From Glandiceps talaboti (lineage: Eukaryota; Hemichordata; Enteropneusta; Spengelidae): a stretch of DNA of 64,000 nucleotides. The first letter of the stretch is position 1, and each line of letters opens with the position of its first letter. Below are positions 1 to 13,327 of the stretch, piece by piece. Location of the stretch: NCBI RefSeq assembly GCF_964340395.1, contig NC_135549.1, positions 8,709,342-8,773,341 on the forward strand, in the 5' to 3' direction. The position numbers and the translations under genes were made by a program. The notes under the pieces are model-generated. The model was not told the origin of the DNA and did no database searches. It was given only the letters and a program-made list of their open reading frames with translations.

Positions 1-137
1 TTTGAACAATTTGACTAATTTGTTTGGATACACATGTGTGTTACAGTGTAGTTACTTAGTTACAGAGCTACATTTCTCACTGCCTGTACCTTTAATAAGA
101 AACTATGTAAGTCATATTTCTCAACATGTACTTTCAG

Positions 138-287
138 CATGAACTTAATGGTTCTGGATCCAAATGTGGCTACAGAGCTATGTGGTGTCGACTTAAAAAG
201 AAGTACAAGTTAAATGTCTCCAGGCAAGTTTATTAGATCAATACCGTGATACCAGGCCTTACAATATTTCTATCACCAAGTGCGCGC

Positions 288-353
<66 letters not shown>

Positions 354-1068
354 TTGTAAAGAACTTAAAAGTAAAAAAAGTACCACACCAATTGCTTTTG
401 ATATTCCATGGTTATATTACTTCTAGTGTCTAGTTGAGAAATTGTTCAAATGAAAATGATTACATCAGAGATGTGTGTTTTGTTCTTTGATGGTGGCATA
501 TATGCATGTGTGTGGCTCTGTTGATGTCAAAAGTAAAATCTAGCTATTATTTCCATGTACATATTTACCATGGGTTTACAGCACACATTTCAAAGAGCTT
601 CCACAAAATTAATCCAGCCCGGTTTTTCTAATCCAGTTTCACACAGCTGCTCAAAATATCCATGACCATACTCAAATCATAAAGTGACCCTATTATTCAC
701 TCTGGTCTAACATTGTGAATTCATGATTGATATTTGACCTTCAAATCCACACCCACAACATTTTAATTCAAACAGACAACTCTGTACACTTTGCATGCCA
801 TTTAGCATGTTTTGAAGGATATCAGCCACTATGCAAGGCATGGGTCTCTATTGGTATTAGTGGGGTTTTCTTCTTTTTTTTTCTTCCTGCAAGCATAATT
901 ATCTAACTTGGCACATGTGTCAGGGCCAATGAGAAGTGGTGCATCAAACCCTTGAATTTGCAATTGGTCGTGATCTGGCATTCATCTTTCGGCAACTTCC
1001 TAGCTATGAGTAACTTTCAGTGGAGCTCTGTCAATCTATTTATAGATAGCTTATTATTATTGTTGTTG

Positions 1069-1100
<32 letters not shown>

Positions 1101-4100
1101 GTTATTATTGTTGTTGTTGTTGTTATAAATCATTTTAATATTGTTATGTTATTTTCATATCATAGAGATTCTGTAGCTACTAAATTAAGGATCCTTGACC
1201 CCGATGGTGTTCAAGCCAGAGGAAAAAAAAGGTTCAAACGTGGACTGTACAGAAGCATTGTAAGTTTGTTTATGATACTTTTTGTGTATATTAATGTGAA
1301 CTCATCCTGTCAAAATCATACACCAAATGACTCAGAGAAATGTTGGGTTTTTTTTGCATCATGGACTTTACACTTTTCACTTAGCTTAGTTTTAGCTCAG
1401 TTTGCACAGTTTTTCAAAGCCTTCATATTCAATAAAGTTAAAGTTACACAATATACAGAGTTTAATTTAATTAAATTCATTAAAGGGATTCCTTATAATG
1501 AGTTTTCTTCATTTTGTGATATTGAGTCGTTTCACTAAAATTCACACTGGTATTTATTGACAATTATGGCAAGTCTAAATTTTGTTAGGTACATCCTACA
1601 TCTGATGGGGAAAAGGAACATTATTAACAGGTACTCATAAGTCAACAGGCCAATAGCCGCAGATAAGTCATCAATATGCATCAAGAGAGAAGAAACTGAC
1701 CTTAATTTTTACAATTTCATAGTTCCTGTGTCTAAACTAAGTTTTTATCTATTTCTATTACATCTTTGCCATGTTAGTGTGTAACTGTTCTAGATGGTGA
1801 CTTTCTAGCACAATATATGTTTTCTTTGAAGGGTCCCAATCAAGTATGGCACCTGGATGGGTAAGTTCTTCTTTTATATGTATATGTGTGTAGGGGGTAT
1901 TATTGAGCATTATGGCAGTATTATTGCATTGATAGAATATGTGAAATGGCCAATAATTGGGCATACAATTGCATGTGATTCATATTGTTGTGTGATGATT
2001 TGCCATATGAGGTTTTGGTTTCAAAATGGACATTCAGTGGCATTTTCAACAACAATTTATGTTCAGGGGCAGTGTTTAGATGTTCACTAACTTGTCCATT
2101 TATAAACAAACCAGTGCAAGATTTGAATCATGTCTCTCCACTTCTTAAGGCTATATGTCAAGTGTCAAGTGGCAACATTGGTGAAGTTATGATCTTATTT
2201 GAATGTAAACAGTCAAAATTGTGTAACCGCTGGTTTTGATAATTTAGAAAGATGAGAAAGTGAACATGAGAGCAAGTGTGATCATTAAATTTAGATGCTA
2301 TATGAGCATCTATTGATCAGATTCAAATACAAAATGATCCCTGTCTGAAAAAAAACTCTGATCACACATATTTATAAACAAACTTGAGCACTGGATGGCT
2401 ACAACATTACAGTGACACAACTGAAAAAGATTTCCAAAAAAAATTTGACTAGCTTTCACCCTTTTCACATAGCATCATTGGGTTTGCAACCATGCATCAT
2501 TTATATTCTCTTATGCATGTATGATCTGATCTGTATGCCTATTCACAGTTACATATCGTGCAATTATCATGTGTTTTTTGAGTCTTTGTTGTTGGTTTGT
2601 TTTGTTTGGTATATAAGTTATTAATGTGATGTATATTTGATCTTCATGACGGTTTTACTGTAGTTTTTTTATTTATATTTTACATCTCGGATGTATTAGC
2701 ACGTTTGTGCTACTTTTTAAACCGAGTATAAATAAAATAATAATAATAATCCTTGCTTGGTTACCACTGCATTCTTAGTGGGTACAAATGTACATTTCTT
2801 TTGGCTTGGCTAATTATTAACTTCAACAAATGACGTATATATATGAATGCAATGTAATGCAGCAATCATTTTTCTGTGCAATCATAAGCAAATTGAGATG
2901 AATGTTTTATTTCAATGCATTATTCTTCTATCAATATTTGTAGTTTTAGATACGTATGCATGTTTTACACAGGTATATGAGACAATAAATATGGCCCCAA
3001 TACAACATGGAAGTAGAATTTCAGTCAATTCCACTAATCCAGTGCTACATTATATTGAATGTAACATGCTATGTGACATTGAGGACAGCTAACAAAACAC
3101 TTACACATATATTGCCAATATATATGCATACTTTTGCTTATTAGTCCCCACAGGGACTTACAGATTTGGTTCCGTCCATCTGTCCTGTGTCATTTCTCAC
3201 ACTTGACTGAAAACTGATTTCTCTCAAACTTGGCACAAGGACAACCTGCTATGGACTACATATGCACATCATCTTCTCTCTTAAATGATCACATCAGAGA
3301 TATAGAGATATATGTGGTAAAAAAAATGTGTATTTTTGGTGAAAAATGTATAATTCCAAAACTACTGATTAGATTAGTCTGAAAGTTCATGGTGTGATGT
3401 TCCCATCAGTATTATGCAAATTAGGGCGAAAACGTGTCTTTTTTGTAAAAAAACTATTATTCATAAACCACTGAACAGATTGAGCTGAAATTTCATATGA
3501 ATGCATCTAGGGATGTATGGATGAAGAAGTATTTATCATGCGATGATACCATGAGTGATACACAAATTACATGTAAACATTTTCATTTTTGGTCAAAAAC
3601 TTTACATCTCCAAAAGGACTTGGTCATTGAGTGTGAAACTTGGTGAGATGTTATTCTGCATATATTTGACAAAATCATGACAATGCCTTTAGCAACAAAT
3701 ATGGCAGCATATTTTGGTGAAATAACAATATCATCTGGTGGGCAATTGAATAAACATTCAAAAAAGGTATGCAAATACCCTATTAACCATGAATAGCAGT
3801 GGGGACTGTGTCACTATCAGCGACTTGTTTCACATTATTTCTAATTTGTTATGATTATATTACTGTATTTCACCAGATCAATAGTAACTGTTTCATTTGT
3901 ATTTTATTATACCTTCTCTTGTTTTACAGGTATGATAAATTGAAACCATATGGCATTTGTATTAGTGGCTGTATTGATGGGTATGTATTAGAGGTATTAC
4001 TGGCTGTATTAATGGGTATATGCTATGGGACGTAGCACATGCATTTTTTTAAAATTCAGAAATTCAGAAATGTGGATTTTTGGTCAAAACATGTGTTTTT

Positions 4101-7100
4101 TGTTTTAAAAAAACCCCACTTAACTCCAAAACTACAGATTCAGTTGGCATGAAATTTGGTGGGAATATACTTATGGGTGAGGTAATTGGGATCTGTTCAT
4201 GATATCTTGATTTTCCCATTGATATGCAAATTAGGGCTAAAAATGTGTCTTATTGTTGAAAAAATGTATAATCCCTAAACTGCTCGTCAGATTAGGCTGA
4301 AGTTTGTGTGGAACATTCTACTGGGTGTTTTTACAAAGCATGATTCATGGTATGATTGTCCAGTCAGTCATATGCAAATTAGGACTAAAAATGAATATGT
4401 TTGATAAAAATCTATTATTCCAAAACCCCTAAACAGATTGAAGAGAAAGTTAATAGTAATGCAACCAGGGATGTATGGATGAAGAAATATTAAGCATACA
4501 ATGATACCATGAGTGATATTCAAATTAGGTGTAAAAATGTTCATTTTTTGTTTTAAAAAATTACATATCCAGAAGTACTTGGTCAGTGAATATGATACTT
4601 GGAGAAACATTTCTGAAAGTGTTATTCTGCAGATTTTCTTCAAATAATTTGACGAAAAATGCCCTAGCAACCATGACCACGCCCTTATCAACAAACTAAT
4701 TGCAGTATATTTTGGCTAAATAATAACATTATCTGATGGGGTATTGAGGATATATTCAAAAAAGGTATGCAAATACTGTATCAACCATGACGACTCACAT
4801 AGCAACAGCCAATCAGTGTTGTATTTCACAAAAATAAAAAAGGGAATTCTTAGACAACTGAACAAACATTCAAAATGTGTATGCCTAGCAGCCATGACCA
4901 CTCATAGCAACTAGAAAATGGGAGTACATTCTTGTTTCGTGTACACTGCAGAGCAGGCCAGCATTTGGATATGAGTGGACCCATTTCTCTTAAACTTGGT
5001 ACAAGAACAACACACTATGGCATACATGTGCTAATATGACCACCAGACGGCCATTTGGATATGATTTTTTCATATACAGCGCCCGCATTTGAATATTAGT
5101 GGACTGATTTCTCTTGAACAACACTGGCATACATTCTTACCTATGACAGGGCAAATATGTGCTATTCACAGTAACATCTCAGTGTAACCCAAGCTTTCAC
5201 CACAGTCACCTCATCAGTTCACTGGGAAAAACAGTGCAATAATTGCCCCATTTCACTTTGTTAACACTATGTCTTCAATATCTAGATTTCTGCGCCAGAA
5301 ATATTGATTGGCTACCCACGCTCACTTGTGGGATTGCTTCACCGACAATGACTTGTTTGACAAGGAACAATATGTAGAACTTACTAGAAGAAAACATCTT
5401 TGTTGTGGTAATACAAAAATTGAATAATGCATTCCAAGAGCACTCATGTCAATTTGTAAATAGTATATATTGTTTGATGTGATGTCTTCCCTTTTATAGC
5501 TACTCAAGGAAAATTATGTGGGTAAAAGCTGCAAGTACCAATAACAATCCAGCAGTTATTGCACACTATTACCTGGCTTGTATTAAAGAAGTGAATGGTG
5601 AGTAGAGTCTGAAATGAAATCAAATAGTTGTAGAGATGTTATTTAGAGAGTAGTTAGAGAGTCTGTTTGTCTTGCATTGCAGAGCTTTCATAGGTGAGTT
5701 TGATATTAAAAGACCATGTGATTAAATACAGACATGTGTTATTAAAAGTCCAACTTTTGCTTTGCAAAGATTGGCACTGATGAAAACTGTATTTGACGGT
5801 TAAAAAATAAATTACAGATATGTGACAAGAGTAACAAAAGCATCAAGTAACTGCTACAGCATTTGATCTCATTAACCATGTACACAACTGATGCTTGGAC
5901 AGCATTTGAGCATCAGATTTGGGTTGGAATACACATGATATAATATTTATATGTCACACTTGTATGCAAAGATGCTGATCAAATGCAATTGCTGTGAACT
6001 TGGCACTTTTCATTGTACATGAAATGATATATTGTTTGGCTAAAATGTGTGATTCCTATATTATCTGATATTACTAGGATGTCCACTGCAAATGCGTGCA
6101 GATCCAGGCACAGAAAATGAAACTGTTGCTGCTATGCAAATGTATATACGACAACTCGGTAATGATCCTCATTCAGGAGAGCGTTCTTTCATTTATGGAA
6201 AGTCCTGTGCCAATCAGGTAGGACAACGATTTCAATCAGTGTGGCATTTATTAGTACTGTACTCAATTGCATTATAGCCCATGGTCATTACAAGGCCCAA
6301 CACCACAAGGCCCACCACTTTTGCTTGGGGGAGGGTTATGTTAATAGAAAGTTCTTATCAGTGTCCAAACGGTCCTGGAATTTCATTTTACTTAAAGTGT
6401 ACACACAATGGCTAATGGGTTGGTCAATCTAACTGGGGAATTTAATGATTCTGAAGTAGTACTGGCGTTGTTCCGCAAAGGCCCTGCCAGTTCTATCGAT
6501 ATTGTTATTGAAAGGGAACAGGTTCAAATGAGGATAAGTAAACTGTGTGTAGCAATTTCACCATAGATGATTATGATATTACATATTTTGAGACATATGT
6601 AGTGACAAATTTGTTGAAAGTGTTGATGTCGATAAATTTTAATATTTATTGAACAAAACCTGAAAAGGCATAAATAAAGCAGTGATTTGTTTTGTTGAGT
6701 GGAGATCTCAGTGTATGAAAATTAGTGCAATAATACTACAATGTGCAAGGGTTTCTGTCATTTCACCGAGGTACCTCCCCTTTCAAAGTTTTCAGATTAC
6801 TGATAACCTCTTTTATATTTGACTTCCTACCTCAAATTTTCATCACATACACTACTTCCCAATTGTCTATTTTTTCACAAAGCAAAGATTTTGACCTTTT
6901 TGTTCCACCATACAACAAAAGGTCAATTATAACAATCTTTCAATTTTATAGAGAATTGAAGCATTCTGGTCGTACCTATTGAGAGCTTGGACAGAGTGGT
7001 GGCGGCAGCACTTTTCAGGCTTGGTACATGAAGGTCTCTTTGTTAACAGAAGTCAAATACACAAGTAAGTTTATTCCTCTTGAAGGTCAATCCTTACTGC

Positions 7101-7978
7101 CAGGCAATACACATTCACAAAATAACCAATTGTTTCGATCATCTCAATGTACGGAAAGCAATGCAAGTTTCATGAAGATTTCCTGTGCAACTTCCCTAGG
7201 CAGTTCTATCTACCATTTTAACAGTAGTTTTGTTCCATAAGTTAATCCAATATGTGCATGTCAATATAATTGTTCCATAAGTTAATCCAATATGTGCATG
7301 TCAATATAATTGTACCACATCTGCTCTGTTACAGGTGTCTAATTCGCCACTGTTATTTGCCCGTCATCCAAACAGAACTCGATGACATTATTTCCGAATG
7401 GAATGACCACTCTATCCGTAGACAATCACAACTTGCGGTGCCATGTGGGAGACCAAATTTATTATACTATTGCCCCGAGTTGTCAGGTAATTTGTGGGCA
7501 AACATACAATCCAGATAACACATAGTTTATCAAAAATTGTATCCTTCCTCAAATTGGACGAACACTATGATATGCCAATCCAAATAAACTTTTATCACAA
7601 ACTATTCTATCATTACATAAAACAACATAGTAAAAGCAATGGTTGTACACGTATGTGAATTTTTCATTATTTGCCCATTTAAGTAGTTCTAAAAAGACAA
7701 TAAAAACTTATTTTATGTGTTATCAGAATTCCATGGTTGTGTTTTATACAAGAATCTTTCTTATGTTTGCAGGTGGTGTAGATTGCCTACAGGAAATACC
7801 ATTCAACATTGACGAGTTGGACGATTACACATGTCTACCAAATTATGTGGGGGATAGTGAGGTTGAGGTGTATCTGGATGACATTATGAAAGAGGATAAA
7901 CTTTTGCCAGCCAGGAGTCCTGCAGAAGCTCAATTGTTGTATGAAAGAATTTTAGAAAGATTGGTACCCCATCTATAA
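138..7978 (+). CDS. Integrase-core (DDE) domain protein, 5' end outside window
   Basis: Exons read from splice sites: 138-223, 1166-1259, 1832-1860, 3930-3980, 5500-5597, 6078-6217, 6952-7064, 7335-7486, 7773-7978. They total 969 nt and stay in one frame to a stop at 7976-7978, giving 322 residues. The product matches my memory of the animal 'integrase core domain' family related to retroviral and transposon integrases. Visible family motifs are LDPDGV, GPNQVWHLDGYDKL, GCIDGYSR, RADPGTEN, SFIYGKSCANQRIEAFW and AVPCGRP. The presumed catalytic triad is intact at about D69, D128 and E169, the last two separated by 40 residues. The first intron has a GC donor (224) instead of GT. The start codon and N-terminus lie upstream of base 1 or were not recognised. 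A multi-exon structure with no adjacent terminal repeats suggests a resident gene, not an active element, though this is inference. No enzymatic activity is shown by sequence alone. Confidence 0.85.
281..352. repeat. (TG)n microsatellite
   Basis: About 70 bases of nearly pure TG dinucleotide, with a TGCG-rich start. It lies in the first visible intron of the integrase-core gene. Confidence 0.95.
1051..1124. repeat. (TTA/TTG)n trinucleotide repeat
   Basis: Interspersed TTA and TTG triplets about 40 bases upstream of the integrase-core exon that starts at 1166. Confidence 0.9.
2640..2752 (+). mobile_element. Possible 3' tail of a retroelement
   Basis: The stretch has a short self-complementary segment (CTCGGATG...AAACCGAG) and ends in AATAAAATAATAATAATAAT, a tail style seen at 3' ends of non-LTR retroelements and SINEs. 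No reverse-transcriptase motif is visible upstream, so this is only a suggestion. It lies in an intron of the integrase-core gene. Confidence 0.3.
3145..3824 (+). mobile_element. Dispersed repeat family copy 1 ('TAGTCCC...' element)
   Basis: It begins with TTAGTCCCCACAGGGACTTA and ends near GGGGACTGTGTCACTATCAG then CGACTTGTTT. The same two ends and many internal phrases (for example 'ATGCAAATTAGG', 'CTCTCAAACTTGG') recur in at least eight other places in this window, in both orientations. No protein-coding frame is kept between copies, so I read it as a non-autonomous element. The class is not identified. Confidence 0.6.
4036..5362 (+). mobile_element. Dispersed repeat family copy 2
   Basis: It shares internal phrases with copy 1 and with the reverse copy at 23755-24974. 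It ends with the TGGCTACCCACGCTCACTTG and GACAATGACTTGTTTG end type. The left terminal motif is missing, so it is truncated or recombined with copy 1. It sits in the intron between exons 3930-3980 and 5500-5597 of the integrase-core gene. Confidence 0.5.
7232..7311. repeat. 40-bp perfect tandem duplication
   Basis: Two identical adjacent 40-base copies, each starting GTTCCATAAGTTAATCCAAT, lie 24 bases before the exon that starts at 7335. They fall in the branch-point and polypyrimidine area of that intron but leave the acceptor CTCTGTTACAG intact. Confidence 0.95.
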
Positions 7979-8050
7979 ATTGTAACAATGCACTTAGTAT
8001 GCTTAAGGGAGAAATAATCACTTTACAAATGCCAGTTGATGTTCATGAAC

Positions 8051-8056
8051 AATAAA
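8051..8056 (+). promoter_or_regulatory. Polyadenylation signal of the integrase-core gene
   Basis: A canonical AATAAA lies 73 bases after the stop codon of the integrase-core gene, which supports 7978 as its true coding end. Confidence 0.6.
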
Positions 8057-9334
8057 AATGACTTCAGCAGAAAATGTTGCAGAACATGACAGTAATTTGT
8101 AACTCATTTATGTCCACTATATGTAATACCAATTTTATGTCCTTGAATGATTGAAATTATGTATTGATGATGTATCAATTTGAGACTACCAATAGTTTGA
8201 GATTGAAAGATAGTCAGTATGCAGACAGAGTATCGAGGATAGACTTCATGTGTTATCATCAGAATGTTGAAACAACTATTCCAACATTGGTTACAGTCAG
8301 TATATATGAAAGTTATCAAGAAATTGATATTTGTGTAAAATGAAAGGACTATGATGTTGTGATTATTGGTAACAGGACATACGCCTCCAGACAAACAACC
8401 CGTAGGACAAATGCCCCAATCACGCCTACAAATACACATACACTTTCATTTCAAACATGCCGACAAAGACTGAAATATTGATAATGAAATGAAATTTATA
8501 AAAAAAAGTGCAATAAACATGGGATTTGATTTCTAAATAAAGCAGTTATTAACTCATAAACAGGACCACTTTGAACCTATCCTCGTATGTAATTATCCCA
8601 CCAGAGGCCGGGGGCATTTTTTCCGGATTGTCCTAGAACTGTCAATATTAAAGAGAAAAACATACAAGAATAGAGAAATGTATCAAGTGTTGAAAATACT
8701 TTTATTTCACTTCTTCTTTTGGAAACAACACATAACTTCAATGAAAGATAATAAATATAATTTTGAAATAACCTGTTCATGTGACTATGGAGGCTTGACT
8801 ATGGCTTACAAACACTGTAGTCAAATAGACGTTATCTCAACCAGACGCTGAAGTGTTTTTACTTGAAGTACATCACAAACACAAAAAAACAAAGGAAAGA
8901 GTTATAAACAAAACCATCCCACATTGCAGCAAGTACATGTTTGATGTTGTAGTCAACACCCAACAAGCACAATAACCTGAAAGTTGTTAACACAGACACA
9001 CAGTAAAAAGCTGCGTGACACCTATAGCAGTACCGGCACCTGTAAGTTCACTTGTGCTGAAAAACATTTCTGTTTCCTAATTGAAAAAAAAGGTGTTTGT
9101 AATCACACAATATGCTGGTTTATGTTTAGACATAAAGGTACATTCAAATGAAAGTGAAAGGCACTGCAATTGTACTGCATAATCAATGACAACCTATGCA
9201 AAATGCAGTGTTGCATGTATAACGGCTGTATCTTTATGTTTGTAGCAGTATTGCCAATGGTACTGGAAAAACATGTTCTATTTTTCCAAAAATCCTAACT
9301 AGTAATTATAATTTCTTCTTTGTCTGGCCATAGT
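8057..9334. other. Intergenic, no gene seen
   Basis: AT-rich sequence between the integrase-core gene and the minisatellite. I see no convincing exon, RNA gene or element. Confidence 0.6.
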
Positions 9335-12300
9335 ATACTATAGTTATCTCTGACAATATCTGTTACTATAGCTATCTCTGACAATATGTGTTACTATAGT
9401 AATCTCTGACAATATGTGTTACTATAGTAATCTCTGACAATATCTGTTACTATAGTAATCTCTGACAATACCTGTTACTATAGTTATATCTGACAATACC
9501 TGTTACTATAGTTATCTCTGACAATATCTGTTACTATAGCTATCTCTGACAATATCTGTTACTATAGTTATCTCTGACAATATGTGTTACTATAGCTATC
9601 TCTGACAATATGTGTTACTATAGTAATCTCTGACAATATGTGTTACTATAGTAATCTCTGACAATATCTGTTACTATAGTAATCTCTGACAATACCTGTT
9701 ACTATAGTTATATCTGACAATACCTGTTACTATAGTTATATCTGACAATACCTGTTACTATAGTTATCTCTGACAATATCTGTTACTATAGCTATCTCTG
9801 ACAATATCTGTTACTATAGTTATCTCTGACAATATGTGTTACTATAGTAATCTCTGACAATATGTGTTACTATAGTTATCTCTGACAATATGTGTTACTA
9901 TAGTTATATCTGACAATACCTGTTACTATAGTTATCTCTGACAATACCTGTTACTATAGTTATCTCTGACAATACCTGTTACTATAGTTATCTCTGACAA
10001 TACCTGTTACTATAGTAATCTCTGACAATACCTGTTACTATAGTTATATCTGACAATACCTGTTACTATAGTAATCTCTGACAATATGTGTTACTATAGT
10101 AATCTCTGACAATATGTGTTACTATAGTTATCTCTGACAATATGTGTTACTATAGTTATCTCTGACAATATGTGTTACTATAGTTATCTCTGACAATACC
10201 TGTTACTATAGTAATCTCTGACAATATGTGTTACTATAGTAATCTCTGACAATATATGTTACTATAGTTATCTCTGACAATATCTGTTACTATAGTTATC
10301 TCTGACAATATGTGTTACTATAGTTATCTCTGACAATACCTGTTACTATAGTTATCTCTGACAATACCTGTTACTATAGTTATATCTGACAATACCTGTT
10401 ACTATAGTTATATCTGACAATACCTGTTACTATAGTTATCTCTGACAATATGTGTTACTATAGTAATCTCTGACAATATGTGTTACTATAGTTATCTCTG
10501 ACAATGTGTTACTATAGTTATATTTGACAATATGTGTTACTATAGTTATCTCTGACAATATGTGTTACTATAGTTATCTCTGACAATATGTGTTACTATA
10601 GTTATCTCTGACAATATGTGTTACTATAGTTATCTCTGACAATATCTGTTACTATAGTTATATCTGACAATACCTGTTACTATAGTAATCTCTGACAATA
10701 TGTGTTACTATAGTTATATCTGACAATATGTGTTACTAGTTATCTCTGACAATGTGTTACTATAGTTATCTCTGACAATATGTGTTACTATAGTTATCTC
10801 TGACAATATCTGTTACTATAGTTATCTCTGACAATACCTGTTACTATAGTTATATCTGACAATACCTGTTACTATAGTTATATCTGACAATACCTGTTAC
10901 TATAGTAATCTCTGACAATATGTGTTACTATAGTTATCTCTGACAATATCTGTTACTATAGTTATCTCTGACAATACCTGTTACTATAGTTATATCTGAC
11001 AATACCTGTTACTATAGTTATATCTGACAATACCTGTTACTATAGTAATCTCTGACAATATGTGTTACTATAGTTATATCTGACAATATGTGTTACTATA
11101 GTTATCTCTGACAATATGTGTTACTATAGTTATCTCTGACAATATGTGTTACTATAGTTATCTCTGACAATATGTGTTACTATAGTTATCTCTGACAATA
11201 TGTGTTACTATAGTTATCTCTGACAATATCTGTTACTATAGTTATATCTGACAATACCTGTTACTATAGTAATCTCTGACAATATGTGTTACTATAGTTA
11301 TATCTGACAATATGTGTTACTATAGTTATCTCTGACAATATGTGTTACTATAGTTATCTCTGACAATATCTGTTACTATAGTTATCTCTGACAATACCTG
11401 TTACTATAGTTATATCTGACAATACCTGTTACTAGTTATATCTGACAATACCTGTTACTATAGTAATCTCTGACAATATGTGTTACTATAGTAATCTCTG
11501 ACAATATGTGTTACTATAGTTATCTCTGACAATATGTGTTACTATAGCTATATCTGACAATATGTGTTACTATAGTTATCTCTGACAATATGTGTTACTA
11601 TAGTTATCTCTGACAATATGTGTTACTATAGTTATCTCTGACAATATCTGTTACTATAGTTATATTTGACAATATCTGTTACTATAGTTATCTCTGACAA
11701 TATGTGTTACTATAGTTATCTCTGACAATATGTGTTACTATAGTTATCTCTGACAATATGTGTTACTATAGTTATCTCTGACAATATCTGTTACTATAGT
11801 TATATCTGACAATACCTGTTACTATAGTAATCTCTGACAATATGTGTTACTATAGTTATATCTGACAATATGTGTTACTAGTTATCTCTGACAATGTGTT
11901 ACTATAGTTATCTCTGACAATATGTGTTACTATAGTTATCTCTGACAATATCTGTTACTATAGTTATCTCTGACAATACCTGTTACTATAGTTATATCTG
12001 ACAATACCTGTTACTATAGTTATATCTGACAATATGTGTTACTATAGTTATCTCTGACAATATGTGTTACTATAGTTATCTCTGACAATATCTGTTACTA
12101 TAGTTATATCTGACAATACCTGTTACTATAGTAATCTCTGACAATATGTGTTACTATAGTTATATCTGACAATATGTGTTACTATAGTTATCTCTGACAA
12201 TATGTGTTACTATAGTTATCTCTGACAATATGTGTTACTATAGTTATCTCTGACAATATGTGTTACTATAGTTATCTCTGACAATACCTGTTACTATAGT

Positions 12301-12683
12301 AATCTCTGACAATATGTGTTACTATAGTAATCTCTGACAATATATGTTACTATAGTTATCTCTGACAATATCTGTTACTATAGTTATCTCTGACAATATC
12401 TGTTACTATAGTTATCTCTGACAATATGTGTTACTATAGTTATCTCTGACAATACCTGTTACTATAGTTATATCTGACAATACCTGTTACTATAGTTATC
12501 TCTGACAATATGTGTTACTATAGTAATCTCTGACAATATGTGTTACTATAGTTATCTCTGACAATGTGTTACTATAGTTATATCTGACAATATGTGTTAC
12601 TATAGTTATCTCTGACAATATGTGTTACTATAGTTATCTCTGACAATACCTGTTACTATAGTAATCTCTGACAATATCTGTTA
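9335..12683. repeat. 28-bp minisatellite, about 120 units
   Basis: The unit is TATCTCTGACAATATGTGTT plus ACTATAGT. It varies at three main places: TATCTC or TATATC or AATCTC; AATATG, AATATC or AATACC before TGTT; and occasional short units with 2-bp (ACAATGTG) or 4-bp (TTACTAGTTATC) deletions. Units are directly adjacent with no spacers. Shared rare variants recur at about 1,142-bp spacing (near 10731 and 11873), equal to 41 units minus 6 bases, which indicates large block duplications inside the array. It lies between the convergent 3' ends of the integrase-core and HECT genes. Confidence 0.97.
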
Positions 12684-12689
12684 TATTAA

Positions 12690-13065
12690 TATACCTAGAG
12701 ATAATGCTGTCCCATGATTCGCTAGAATCAGTCACATGATAGAAAAATATAATGACTATTTCCCTAGGGGAGTAGTTCCAAAAACTATCACATGGTCACG
12801 TGACCACCGAGAGTTCACAGCAGGTCAAAATGGCAGCTTCTGATGATGTTGTCTGCCACCGCGAGTTCACAGCATGAGGTATGTTATAAAACCCATATTG
12901 TCTGGCCTATAGCACCCGTTCATTACCCCCCTCGTGACTGTGAGTAACTAGAATCGCAAGCTATTTCCCTCGGCCTTCAGTCTCAGGAAATAGCATGTGA
13001 TTCTGGTAACTCAGTCCCTCGGGTGTAATAAACGGGTGCTACAGCCCTCATGGCCAGGCAATATG
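12690..13065. mobile_element. Inverted-repeat insertion at the minisatellite edge
   Basis: Unrelated sequence interrupts the minisatellite, which resumes for about one and a half units at roughly 13066-13120. From 12894 to 13065 two arms of about 80 bases are near reverse complements: the left has AGCACCCGTTCATTAC then AGTAACTAGAATCGCAAGCT, the right has GGAAATAGCATGTGATTCTG then AACGGGTGCT. This looks like a foldback or MITE-type element. No target-site duplication was recognised. Confidence 0.65.
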
Positions 13066-13327
13066 TGTCCACTATAGTTATCTCTGACAATACCTGTTAC
13101 TATACTTATCAATGACCATGGTGGCATTGCTAGTGCAATTTACTTCCTAAAATTATGTTTTATGTGATTGATGAAACAACAAACAATGGCAACAAAAAAA
13201 CTATAAGAAACAATCGACCTGAGGGAGGAGTGAAGACAAGGTTCATCCTGTCCCAAGTCTCCAAGTGTTGCCAACTGGGGACTCAGAATCACAACACAAC
13301 ACATGACCTGGTAATTTACCCAGCAAG

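Noticed and set aside
9335-12683. A regular 28-bp repeat that could suggest a CRISPR array
   Set aside because: Units are directly adjacent with no unique spacers, and the DNA is animal. It is a minisatellite.
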